A model generated the notes under the pieces. The model had not been told where the DNA came from and searched no databases. It was given only the letters and a program-made list of their open reading frames with translations. DNA of 9,709 bases from an uncultured Bacteroidales bacterium (GTDB lineage Bacteria; Bacteroidota; Bacteroidia; Bacteroidales; Paludibacteraceae), in assembly GCA_903912795.1 (NCBI GenBank), contig CAIWIS010000664.1, positions 1 to 9,709 on the forward strand. Reading direction: 5' to 3'. Position numbers and translations under genes: made by a program. Positions within the stretch are counted from its first letter, which is position 1. Every line of letters starts with the position of its first letter. Below are positions 1 through 6,847 of this stretch, piece by piece.

Positions 1-491
1 CAACGCAATGTTATAATATCGTTTAACTTGAGTTTGTTTTGCTTAGCCATTGTCGTTCCAATTACAACAGGAATTAGTTCATTATCTTGCTGTTGCAACA
101 CTTTAGTTGGCAAATTAAGCAATTGTTGCGTTGGCTGTATTCCACGTAGAAGCACTCCTTTCATTCGTCCATCAGGATAGATTGAAGCTTGTGTAATTAA
201 CTGCGGTTCAATTAAATGTGCATCAATATCGGCCTTTAACTCAACAGGCACTTTAACTGTACTCGAATCGAGCGAATACACATCAAAAGGATCGTATTTC
301 GATTGCCAATACTGCCCATCAGCAATTTCCCATTTCACGGTATCAACCACTGCTTGTTCACTCCAATTTTTCATTAATCCTTGCATAGCAATAATAAGGA
401 CGAACGAAATGGAAAGTACAAATACATTGAGCCAGGTTTTCAACCCATTACCAATAAGGCTTTTAAAAGCTGTCTTCCACCACTTTCCCAT
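1..491 (-). CDS. FtsX/MacB-type ABC transporter permease, N-terminal part (runs off left edge)
   Basis: Translating leftward from the ATG at 489-491 gives an open frame of 163 residues to the window edge. It begins MGKWWKTAFKSLIGNG, a short basic amphipathic stretch. One membrane helix follows at about residues 20-38 (LNVFVLSISFVLIIAM). The rest is a soluble, presumably periplasmic segment containing VLLRGIQPTQQLL and later LIPVVIGTTMAKQNKLKLND. This is the opening of the MacB periplasmic core domain seen in FtsX-family permeases, where the first helix is followed by a large exported domain and three more helices. The C-terminal FtsX part lies outside the window. The start codon overlaps the upstream ATPase gene by 29 bp, so the two are very probably translationally coupled and form one transporter. 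The substrate cannot be read from the sequence. Confidence 0.85.
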   Translation of the reverse strand, partial: MGKWWKTAFKSLIGNGLKTWLNVFVLSISFVLIIAMQGLMKNWSEQAVVDTVKWEIADGQYWQSKYDPFDVYSLDSSTVKVPVELKADIDAHLIEPQLITQASIYPDGRMKGVLLRGIQPTQQLLNLPTKVLQQQDNELIPVVIGTTMAKQNKLKLNDIITLR

Positions 492-1200
492 CTTGCAAGC
501 GTATTATTCGTTTTAAATATCCAATTACTTTTTCGTCGTGTGTGGCAAAAATAAAACTGGTCTTAAGCTCCTCGTTTAATTTAAGCATGGTTTTCAGAAT
601 GTTATGAGAGTTTACCGAATCAAGATTCGCAGTTGGCTCGTCGGCAAGCACTAGAACTGGACGTTTTACCATGGCACGAGCTATGGCTACACGCTGGCAT
701 TCACCGCCCGATAGTTGAGCCGGACGTGAATTGACTTTATCGCTTAATCCAACCCATTCTAAAGTTTCCAACACCCTTTTTTTGCGTTCATCGGAGCTCA
801 TATTGAGCAACAAAAGCGGAAATTCCACATTTTCGTACACCGTATATACAGGCAATAAATTATAGTTTTGAAAAATAAAACCGAGTTCTTCTTTGCGTAA
901 TTGTGCGGCCTGCTTAGCTGATAATGTACCAACAGATTTACTCAAAACAATAACTTCACCTTCACTCGGCGTGTCCAGTGAACCAATAATATTCAGCAGT
1001 GTAGTTTTACCTGAGCCACTAGGTCCTACTAAACCAGTAAATTCACCTTCGGTAAATGTTAAATCAACACCATTGAGAGCTGTAAAAAATCCTGTACCTA
1101 CAGGAAATTTCTTCACTAAGTTTTTTACTTCAACAATTGTACCTCCCCTAACCCCTCCAAGGGAGGGGGAGCTCTGGTTGTATAAATCTTTGTTATTCAT
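463..1200 (-). CDS. ABC transporter ATP-binding protein, MacB/LolD type
   Basis: This 245-residue protein is a complete nucleotide-binding domain that should power an FtsX-type permease at the inner membrane. All core motifs are present: Walker A GPSGSGKTT at 59-67, Q-loop Q111 in GFIFQNYNLLP, signature LSGGE at 163-167, Walker B VLVLADEPT at 182-190 with catalytic E188, D-loop NLD at 192-194 and H-loop H221 in FATHD. The family (LolD, MacB N-terminal domain, FtsE-like) usually has 220-235 residues. The excess is N-terminal: residues 10-20 (SSPSLGGVRGG) are encoded by a GC-rich palindromic repeat. No in-frame ATG, GTG or TTG lies between the repeat and the first beta strand (IVEVKNLVKKF), so the ATG at 1198-1200 is the only plausible start and the repeat is translated. 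The gene follows the beta-barrel gene and overlaps the permease gene. It may also serve the divergent large permease at 3282-6548. Confidence 0.93.
   Translation of the reverse strand: MNNKDLYNQSSPSLGGVRGGTIVEVKNLVKKFPVGTGFFTALNGVDLTFTEGEFTGLVGPSGSGKTTLLNIIGSLDTPSEGEVIVLSKSVGTLSAKQAAQLRKEELGFIFQNYNLLPVYTVYENVEFPLLLLNMSSDERKKRVLETLEWVGLSDKVNSRPAQLSGGECQRVAIARAMVKRPVLVLADEPTANLDSVNSHNILKTMLKLNEELKTSFIFATHDEKVIGYLKRIIRLQDGKVVEDSF
1141..1171 (-). repeat. GC-rich palindromic repeat, copy 1 (inside the ATPase coding sequence)
   Basis: Read on the minus strand, this stretch begins CTCCCCCTCCC and ends GGGGAGGT. It contains a 7-bp perfect stem: CCCCTCC at 1152-1158 pairs with GGAGGGG at 1162-1168 across a 3-nt loop. 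It aligns with copy 2 at 1255-1288 in the opposite orientation, sharing CTCCC, TTGGAG, GGGGAG and the GGT end. Its base composition differs sharply from the AT-rich surroundings. Short dispersed elements that translate as SPSLGGVRGG are common in Bacteroidota genomes (recalled, not checked here). Confidence 0.75.
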
Positions 1201-1254
1201 AGAAATTCTTTTAAAAAGTTATTTTATTGAACTTAAAATTTTATTTATTGCATA

Positions 1255-1288
1255 CTCCCTCTCCCTTTGGAGAGGGCTGGGGAGAGGT
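1255..1288 (+). repeat. GC-rich palindromic repeat, copy 2 (between the beta-barrel gene and the ATPase gene)
   Basis: The plus strand begins CTCCCTCTCCC and ends GGGGAGAGGT. It holds an 8-bp perfect stem: CCCTCTCC at 1257-1264 pairs with GGAGAGGG at 1269-1276 across a 4-nt loop. The element abuts the stop codon (1288-1290) of the leftward beta-barrel gene, so the hairpin forms in the mRNA immediately after that stop. No U-tract follows in the leftward direction, so it is not a standard intrinsic terminator. It could still attenuate read-through or protect the upstream mRNA's 3' end. Copies 1 and 2 are inverted and could pair with each other. Confidence 0.75.
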
Positions 1289-2436
1289 CAAAAATTATAA
1301 CTCAACATCACCTGCACCCCTTTTCCGGCAAATAAATTAGTGTTACCAGTCTGAAATAAAAGCATTTGGGTATTTACAGGATTCCAGTAACCAATAGCAT
1401 AAATACTCCATTTATCGTAATTGCGATTCCAAGTCACGTAATTATAAAGTGCGCTTTGATTTGGAATATAAAAAAACATAGCCGATAAATTATCCATCAT
1501 TGTAACAGGGTACGAAAACATGGAACCGATTAAATTAGCCGTATTTCCTTTTGTAAAAAAATTATCTCCGGCATGGTATCGCAAATATTCAAATGTAACT
1601 CCCAAGCCATTTCCAACTGGCAATGTATAATCAACACCCACATTCAACATATCCTGAAAACGAGGAACCATTATCCAATTTTTCTCAGTTATAGTTGTTG
1701 AACTTTCGAACCACAGACCAACACCCAAATCCCATTTTCCATCCAAACCAATTCGGTTTTCGGCAAGCAAACGATAATCGTTCCAAGCACTCGAAAGCAT
1801 ATTTATAGCATAAACTTTGCGGTAATGCGTGGTCATTGCCATTTCGCCATTGAGCACCGGCAATTCAATGCGTCCACCTACCTCAGGTTTCCATTTTTCT
1901 GTTCCAAACATCTCCCAGCCTTTTCGGTTTTCATTTCCAATTAATCCCCAAAGCCATAAATTAGCATTATTCTCAAAAAAATATTTTCCTAAAACTCCAT
2001 AAACACCATCGGTTAATTGCAATGGGTCTCGCACATCCATGCCATCGAACCACATTAACGGACGAAACATTTTGGCTTGACCGAAATTTATTTTTTGCAA
2101 ACCAGCACGAATTTCAATTTTATCAGTTGCATACCTAGCCCACACTCTATACGGTTTTATATCGCCTGTGAGTGTTGATTTGCTCATGTCTTCGATTGTA
2201 ATACTTCCATTCATATTGAGCGAAGCTTCAAAATCGAAATATGAGTTTGATTTTAATTCAAACTTACCTGTAAGCGTTGGCACAAACCTGCCACCAGGTT
2301 GCAACATAAAAGGATTTTCGAATTGAGCAGTAGTCCAACCAACAAGTTGACCGTTAAAATGCACTTTAGCCGAATCGCTTTGTGCATTCAAATCACTCAA
2401 TATCAACAAAATAAAAATTACAAATATTAGTCTCAT
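1288..2436 (-). CDS. Outer-membrane beta-barrel (porin-like) protein
   Basis: The predicted protein has 382 residues if translation starts at the ATG at 2434-2436. The frame extends four codons upstream to a TTG at 2448, but the ATG places a clean signal peptide at the very N-terminus (MRLIFVIFILLILSDLNA, cleavage before QSD). The mature part alternates polar and aromatic residues, is rich in W, Y, N and G, and ends in SYNF. A terminal phenylalanine is the usual recognition signal for outer-membrane barrels. The segment KINFGQAKMFRPLMWFDGMD, followed by DPLQLTDGVYGVLGKY, looks like the inner-wall strands of porin-type proteins. I cannot assign a named family. It has no alpha-helical coiled-coil tunnel and so is not TolC-like. 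It sits 23 bp after the TetR gene and 87 bp before the ATPase gene, in one operon, so it may be the outer-membrane partner or a co-induced porin. Confidence 0.75.
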   Translation of the reverse strand: MRLIFVIFILLILSDLNAQSDSAKVHFNGQLVGWTTAQFENPFMLQPGGRFVPTLTGKFELKSNSYFDFEASLNMNGSITIEDMSKSTLTGDIKPYRVWARYATDKIEIRAGLQKINFGQAKMFRPLMWFDGMDVRDPLQLTDGVYGVLGKYFFENNANLWLWGLIGNENRKGWEMFGTEKWKPEVGGRIELPVLNGEMAMTTHYRKVYAINMLSSAWNDYRLLAENRIGLDGKWDLGVGLWFESSTTITEKNWIMVPRFQDMLNVGVDYTLPVGNGLGVTFEYLRYHAGDNFFTKGNTANLIGSMFSYPVTMMDNLSAMFFYIPNQSALYNYVTWNRNYDKWSIYAIGYWNPVNTQMLLFQTGNTNLFAGKGVQVMLSYNF

Positions 2437-2459
2437 ATCTTTATTCAAACATCTTGGCT

Positions 2460-3026
2460 CTATCTAATTGGCATTACACCATAAATCATAAGTTGCGCCA
2501 TTTGTTTAGTCATAGTTTCGGCATCTGGAAACATTTGAATGGCCTCATTGGTCGATATTAATTCTAATTGTTTCTGCATCAGCCACATTACAAAATCCAA
2601 ATTCAGATTTGCATTCATTTCGCCCTTAAGCTGTGCTTGTTCGTAGAAAGCGCGGGTAAATGCTAGCGATTTAAGAGTTAGTTCTTGAAAAAACTCAAAA
2701 ATTTCGGTTGAATCAGGGTGAAAAAAATCGGATACAAATTCGATAGAAAAATTTTTGTTAGCTAAATATTTAATTTTTAGAAGTTCCTCTATTTTTTCAG
2801 CAAACGTAGTATCTCTTTCAATAACAGCCTGTGAATCAGCAAATATTGTATCGGTAATTATTTTCATAATTTGAATTACCAATGCACTTTTATTATCGAA
2901 ATAAGTATAAAAGGTTTTTCGACTTACACCGGCCTTTTTGCAAATTTCGTCGATACTCACTTTTTTGAAACCATGTTTCCAGAAAAGATCTCGAGCTGTT
3001 TGTTCTATTTTTTCTTTTTTTGTCAT
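2460..3026 (-). CDS. TetR/AcrR-family transcriptional regulator
   Basis: This 188-residue protein has the size and layout of TetR repressors. The N-terminus (TKKEKIEQTARDLFWKHGFKKVS) is the usual first helix. Residues 25-44 form the helix-turn-helix, IDEICKKAGVSRKTFYTYFD, with the characteristic GVSRKTFYTYF recognition helix. KSALV and a divergent all-helical ligand-binding/dimerisation domain follow to residue 188. The start ATG is at 3024-3026. As first gene of the leftward operon, with a divergent permease upstream, it probably represses its own operon and perhaps the rightward gene, being released by a small molecule exported by the system. Candidate operator repeats flank the predicted promoter just upstream. 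The inducer is unknown. Confidence 0.9.
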   Translation of the reverse strand: MTKKEKIEQTARDLFWKHGFKKVSIDEICKKAGVSRKTFYTYFDNKSALVIQIMKIITDTIFADSQAVIERDTTFAEKIEELLKIKYLANKNFSIEFVSDFFHPDSTEIFEFFQELTLKSLAFTRAFYEQAQLKGEMNANLNLDFVMWLMQKQLELISTNEAIQMFPDAETMTKQMAQLMIYGVMPIR

Positions 3027-3034
3027 AACAAAGT

Positions 3035-3084
3035 AAACATATTGAGCGCAAAGTTACATATTTAGTTTAAATGTCAACATATTG
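3035..3084. promoter_or_regulatory. Candidate TetR operator: direct repeat AACATATTG
   Basis: The 9-mer AACATATTG occurs at 3036-3044 and again at 3076-3084, exactly 40 bp apart (about four helical turns). The right copy, extended one base to CAACATATTG, is a near-palindrome. The left copy covers the predicted transcription start of the leftward operon, and the right copy overlaps its -33 element. This is the geometry expected for autorepression by the adjacent TetR protein. Binding is inferred from position only. Confidence 0.3.
3049..3077 (-). promoter_or_regulatory. Predicted promoter of the tetR-barrel-ABC operon
   Basis: On the minus strand TTG (3077-3075, inside TTGACA) is followed after 18 bp by TAACTTTG (3056-3049). 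This matches the Bacteroidota primary sigma-factor pattern (TTG, spacer of about 18-21 bp, TAnnTTTG). Transcription would start near 3042, giving a leader of about 16 nt before the tetR ATG. Confidence 0.5.
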
Positions 3085-3133
3085 TTACCCAAAAACACTA
3101 ATTTTTAATATAAATTATGAATTAAAAAATTTG

Positions 3134-3141
3134 TAACTTTG
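3134..3141 (+). promoter_or_regulatory. Predicted -7 box of the large permease gene (distal)
   Basis: TAACTTTG matches the Bacteroidota -7 consensus TAnnTTTG. With one flanking base each side (GTAACTTTGC, 3133-3142), it is the perfect inverted repeat of the leftward promoter's box at 3048-3057, so the two promoters are mirror images. No clear TTG is seen at -33. The leader would be about 130 nt to the preferred ATG at 3282. Confidence 0.4.
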
Positions 3142-3173
3142 CTGATAAACACAACAATCAAATGGAAATATGC

Positions 3174-3181
3174 TACCTTTG
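3174..3181 (+). promoter_or_regulatory. Possible second -7 box of the large permease gene (proximal)
   Basis: TACCTTTG again fits TAnnTTTG and is followed by C, as is common. It lies 40 bp downstream of the distal box. No TTG element is seen upstream at the expected distance, so it is weaker evidence than the leftward promoter. Transcription would start near 3188. Confidence 0.3.
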
Positions 3182-3281
3182 CATTTACTAAAGCTACAAC
3201 AGCCGATAATCAGACTCCAACAGCAAAATCAAATATTTCTGGTGTAAATATTAAATGGACACCTACCCCAACCAAATAAAA

Positions 3282-6200
3282 ATGAACTTCTTTCAGCTTG
3301 TTAGTCGTAATTTAAAATACTATAAAAAGGAGCATTTGTTGCTTTTTTTGGGGTTGGTTTTGAGCACCGCCATTTTAACATCGGCGCTTATAATTGGCGA
3401 TTCGGTAAAGTTTAGCCTTAACTCCATTGTCGAAAGGCGTTTAGGGAACACCCAACAAGTTATTTTTACTCAAGAGCGATTCTTCCCTGCTTCGTTTTCG
3501 TATACTTTATCAACTGAATTAAAAACAAGCATTGCACCGGTTTTGCTACTTCGAGGAATGGCCTCATCGGACAATACTGAGGCACAAGCACCTAATGTTC
3601 AGATATGTGGTATAGATAGCCTGTTTTGGAAAACCGGCAACTGCACTATGCCTGAACTTAATGAAAATGAAGTAATTATAAACGAAAAACTAGCAGACAA
3701 GCTAAACCTAAAAGTTGGGGATGAAGTCTTTATTAGGGTAGAGAAAGTAAGCTTTGTAACCGAAAATGCTCCTTTTGTACCTACCGACAATAATAGCAGT
3801 GCGCTTCGCATGATCGTAAAATCCATTGCCGACAAGCATTTATTTGGGGAGTTTAATATTCAATCGAGTCAAATTACACCATATAGCATATTTTTTTCGT
3901 TGCAAAAATTATCAAATTTAAGTTTTAAGGGAAATTTTGCAAATCTGATGTTAATTTCAGAAAATAATAAATCGGAAGTAGATATTAATAAGGCGTTGAA
4001 AAAATACTGGACTTTAGATGTTATTAACCTGAAATTGAGAAGTATTGTAAGTCAGAATAAAATTGAATTAATATCGGATAAAATATTTATTGAAGATACC
4101 ATTTTGAGTGTTTTGCAAAAACACAACTTAAAGCCAGAGCCACAATTCACTTACCTCATTAACTTTATACAAGCCAATAATCGAGTAACTCCATATTCGT
4201 TCGTATCGGCACTTTCGCACAACAACAACCAGCAACTAAATGATAATGAAATAATAATAAATACGTGGCTAGCAGAGGATTTAGGAGCTGAGTTAAATGA
4301 CACTATACAATTAAAGTATTTTACCTTGGAATCGTTTCGGAAATTAAATGAACAAACCACTCCATTTATAGTAAAGGAAATTGTTGACATCAAAGGTTTT
4401 GCTGCCGACAGTTTACTTATGCCAGCCTTCGAAGGTTTATCAGGCGTTGATAAATGTAGCGATTGGGAAGCGGGAATACCAATTGATTATTCCAAAATAC
4501 GCGATAAGGATGAAGCGTGGTGGAAGAATTATCGAGGAACACCTAAAGCTTTTATATCGTACAGTAAAGCGGTGAAACTATGGGGAATGAATTTTGGAAA
4601 TTCAACAGCTGTTCGATTTGACAATCAAACGGATACTTTAAAGTTAAAAAACACAATTCTAGCTAATCTAGAGCCTTCAAATTTGGGTTTTCAAGTTATC
4701 GATATTAAGAAAAATGCTGGTTGGTCGGCAAATAACGCTGTTGATTTTGCTCAATTATTTTTAGGCCTTAGCTTCTTTCTTATTATAGCATCATTTATGC
4801 TAAGTGGTTTGCTATTTTCGATGCTATTAGTTCAGCGACAAAAAGAATATGGCATTTATCGTTCGCTAGGTTTTTTGCCGAAAATGGTTTATCGCATATT
4901 TTTTGGTGAAGGCATGTTGAATGCTGTTCTGAGTAGTTTTATCGGTGTTTTTGTTGGCATTTTGTTAAGTCAATTGGTGTTGATTTTTCTGAATTCAATC
5001 TGGAATGATATTGTGCGCACCAATTCTGTTCAGCTATTCATTAGCCCTTCAAGTTTAGCTATAGGATTTATAAGTAACTGTTTAATAGCCGGTTTGGTTA
5101 TCTATCAAATAACTTCTAATTTCTTCAAAAAGCAAATAAACGAATTAAACAGAAATATTCAGAATCTCGAGGTAAAACATTCGACTAAAAATATAAAAGC
5201 AAGTTGGTGGATTGGAACATTGTCAGGTATTCTGATAATCGGGTTACTGGTTTTCAGCTTTCAAAGCAAACTGTATCAAAACATTTCTATTTTTATGTTG
5301 ATCGGTTTTTTACTACTTGTATCGTCTACATCCTGGTTAGCATATTTCCTTCTAAGAATAAGAGCTTCACAATTGGCAACCGTCTCAGCTCTTAACCTCT
5401 CACTTCGTAATCTTACTTTCGACTTAAAGCGTAACCTGATCATTATTTGCATTTTGGCTATTGGAATTTTTATCGTTATCTCTACAGGTGCAAACCGTGT
5501 TGATTTTAGTCGGAATGCAGCAAATAACAGTTCAGGCACCGGTGGATTTGCATATTTTATCGAAACAAACCTGCCTATACATGCCGATTTATCGACCACC
5601 GAAGGAAAAAATAAACTGGGTATTGAAGGCGAATACACAAATTTAGAATTTGTTCAATTGCTAAAATATGCTGCCGATGATGCCAGTTGTTTGAATCTGA
5701 ACCGTATTATTCAACCTTCTATACTGGGGGTAAATCCCGAAGTTTTTAGAAAACGTAATGCTTTCTTTTTTGTAGATTCAAATACCGAAAACCCAACTTG
5801 GGATATACTTAATCAATCCCTGGCGAATAATTGCATTCCGGCTGTGGCAGACCAAACCGTTATAATCTGGGGTATGGGAAAAACTCTGGGCGACAGCATT
5901 TTATATACCAACGAATCTGGCGACAACATTTATTTGGTTTTAGTTGGCGCGATGGAAAACTCTGTTTTTCAAGGGAATATGCTTGTTTCGAAACAAAATT
6001 TCGAAAAACACTTTCCGACAATAAGCGGTAGCAATGTAATATTGGCTGATGTAAATAGCAATCAATCAGAATTACTCCATGAGAACTTGGAAGGATCCTT
6101 CAAAAAATATGGAGCCAATATTCAACCAGCTCCCGAACGACTAGCTATGTTTAATTCAGTTACAAACACCTACCTTGACATTTTTTTGGCTTTAGGAGGA

Positions 6201-6548
6201 ATTGCATTGCTTATTGGCACATTAGGGATGGCCATTTTAATTTTCAGAAGCATTCAATCGCGAAACAGACAGTACGCCATGATGCAAGCCATAGGTATTT
6301 CAAAGCAAAATATCCGTAGAATTGTTGCATACGAATTTATTGGAATCCTTTTTGCAGGCATTACCATTGGCATTATTTCGTCACTTATTGCTAATTTACA
6401 GCATTTCTTATCAAACAACGCCGATGTTCCAATAACTCTGCTTTTAACCCTTGTTATACTGTTTATAATCAATGGATTTACGTGGATATATATAGGTACT
6501 ACTAAAAGTATTCGTACTCAATTTATATCCGATTTAAGAAACGAATAA
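3282..6548 (+). CDS. Large double-FtsX ABC transporter permease (about 1,088 residues)
   Basis: An in-frame ATG exists at 3255, but the second ATG at 3282 is preferred. It follows an A-rich leader and gives MNFFQLVSRNLKYYKKEH, the usual cytoplasmic opening of this family, whereas the extra nine residues (MDTYPNQIK) look like untranslated leader. Numbered from 3255, helix 1 is at about 28-48 (ending IIGDSVKF), followed by a large periplasmic domain to about 495. The first FtsX module (helices near 500-522, 552-575 and 594-616) contains RQKEYGIYRSLGF, the cytoplasmic coupling segment. Helices near 650-668, 677-700 and 726-746 precede a second periplasmic domain to about 970. A second FtsX module spans 972-1078, with SRNRQYAMMQAIGISKQNI as its coupling segment. 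The ten-helix tandem layout resembles FtsX permeases that handle lipids, lipoproteins or drugs. No ATPase is encoded in cis, so the divergent ATPase is the obvious partner. Substrate unknown. Confidence 0.87.
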   Translation: MNFFQLVSRNLKYYKKEHLLLFLGLVLSTAILTSALIIGDSVKFSLNSIVERRLGNTQQVIFTQERFFPASFSYTLSTELKTSIAPVLLLRGMASSDNTEAQAPNVQICGIDSLFWKTGNCTMPELNENEVIINEKLADKLNLKVGDEVFIRVEKVSFVTENAPFVPTDNNSSALRMIVKSIADKHLFGEFNIQSSQITPYSIFFSLQKLSNLSFKGNFANLMLISENNKSEVDINKALKKYWTLDVINLKLRSIVSQNKIELISDKIFIEDTILSVLQKHNLKPEPQFTYLINFIQANNRVTPYSFVSALSHNNNQQLNDNEIIINTWLAEDLGAELNDTIQLKYFTLESFRKLNEQTTPFIVKEIVDIKGFAADSLLMPAFEGLSGVDKCSDWEAGIPIDYSKIRDKDEAWWKNYRGTPKAFISYSKAVKLWGMNFGNSTAVRFDNQTDTLKLKNTILANLEPSNLGFQVIDIKKNAGWSANNAVDFAQLFLGLSFFLIIASFMLSGLLFSMLLVQRQKEYGIYRSLGFLPKMVYRIFFGEGMLNAVLSSFIGVFVGILLSQLVLIFLNSIWNDIVRTNSVQLFISPSSLAIGFISNCLIAGLVIYQITSNFFKKQINELNRNIQNLEVKHSTKNIKASWWIGTLSGILIIGLLVFSFQSKLYQNISIFMLIGFLLLVSSTSWLAYFLLRIRASQLATVSALNLSLRNLTFDLKRNLIIICILAIGIFIVISTGANRVDFSRNAANNSSGTGGFAYFIETNLPIHADLSTTEGKNKLGIEGEYTNLEFVQLLKYAADDASCLNLNRIIQPSILGVNPEVFRKRNAFFFVDSNTENPTWDILNQSLANNCIPAVADQTVIIWGMGKTLGDSILYTNESGDNIYLVLVGAMENSVFQGNMLVSKQNFEKHFPTISGSNVILADVNSNQSELLHENLEGSFKKYGANIQPAPERLAMFNSVTNTYLDIFLALGGIALLIGTLGMAILIFRSIQSRNRQYAMMQAIGISKQNIRRIVAYEFIGILFAGITIGIISSLIANLQHFLSNNADVPITLLLTLVILFIINGFTWIYIGTTKSIRTQFISDLRNE

Positions 6549-6555
6549 ACATTGA

Positions 6556-6792
6556 TTATTCTTCTTTTTTCTTTTTCTTGAAAAGCATAGTGACTAAGCT
6601 ACCTCCAGCAAGTATAGCCATTAAAATACCACCATCGATAGGTACCGACATACCACCTGGTTCAGGGTCAAAACCTGGATGAGTTCCACCAGAAGGATCA
6701 GCAAAGGTAGCAACAGAAACTAATAAAAGAGCAACTACGAGCGTGGTTCTCAAAAGCTCTTTTCTGCTAATAAAATTACGCATTGTTTTCAT
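6556..6792 (-). CDS. Small secreted protein with PID-CTERM-like sorting signal
   Basis: This 78-residue protein consists almost entirely of targeting signals. Residues 1-31 form a signal peptide (basic RNFISRKELLRTT, hydrophobic LVVALLLVSVATFA, likely cleavage after A31). A 19-residue Gly/Pro/Asp-rich linker (DPSGGTHPGFDPEPGGMSV) follows. P51-I52-D53-G54-G55 then leads into a helix (about 56-71, ILMAILAGGSLVTMLF) and a basic tail KKKKKEE. The order of motif, membrane helix and basic cluster is that of PEP-CTERM/LPXTG-like C-terminal sorting signals. PIDGG or PLDGG at this place is, as I recall it, the hallmark of the PID-CTERM class of small Bacteroidota proteins thought to be exosortase substrates. 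ATGs at 6792 and 6783 are both possible starts. It is the last gene of the polysaccharide operon, 55 bp after the Wza-like gene, consistent with a sorted surface peptide. No exosortase is in the window. Confidence 0.75.
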   Translation of the reverse strand: MKTMRNFISRKELLRTTLVVALLLVSVATFADPSGGTHPGFDPEPGGMSVPIDGGILMAILAGGSLVTMLFKKKKKEE

Positions 6793-6847
6793 TTTTATAA
6801 TTTTAAAGGGTTAATTTTATTTGATAAATAATTTAAAAATAATTATT

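Noticed and set aside
1257..1276. Hairpin after the beta-barrel stop considered as an intrinsic terminator
   Set aside because: The stem is strong but no U-tract follows in the direction of transcription, and the ATPase gene downstream has no evident promoter of its own. It is recorded as a repeat.
893..1300. Plus-strand open frame of 135 codons opposite the ATPase gene
   Set aside because: It is antisense to a gene with all ABC motifs, its sequence includes translated repeat DNA, and no family is recognisable. It is a shadow frame.
2437..2448. TTG start four codons upstream of the beta-barrel gene's ATG
   Set aside because: The ATG at 2434-2436 puts the signal peptide directly at the N-terminus, and a rare TTG start is unnecessary.
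3232..3252. AT-only inverted repeat AATATTT / AAATATT with a 7-nt loop just before the ATG at 3255
   Set aside because: A seven-pair A-T stem is weak and expected by chance in this AT-rich leader. There is no other sign of a riboswitch or attenuator.
3121..3279. Open frame of 52 codons ahead of the large permease (contains AFTKATTADNQTP), ending TAA at 3277-3279
   Set aside because: It has no ATG, its only start option is a TTG inside the predicted -7 box, and it overlaps both promoter candidates. The Thr-rich composition looks protein-like, so a gene remnant is possible but unsupported.
3255..3281. Nine-residue N-terminal extension (MDTYPNQIK) of the large permease
   Set aside because: The downstream ATG at 3282 gives the normal family N-terminus, and the extension adds polar residues with no role. 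It is kept only as an alternative start.
5276..5638. Minus-strand open frame of 120 codons opposite the large permease
   Set aside because: It lies wholly within the permease coding sequence, shows no domain or leader, and has the low-complexity residue mix of an antisense frame.
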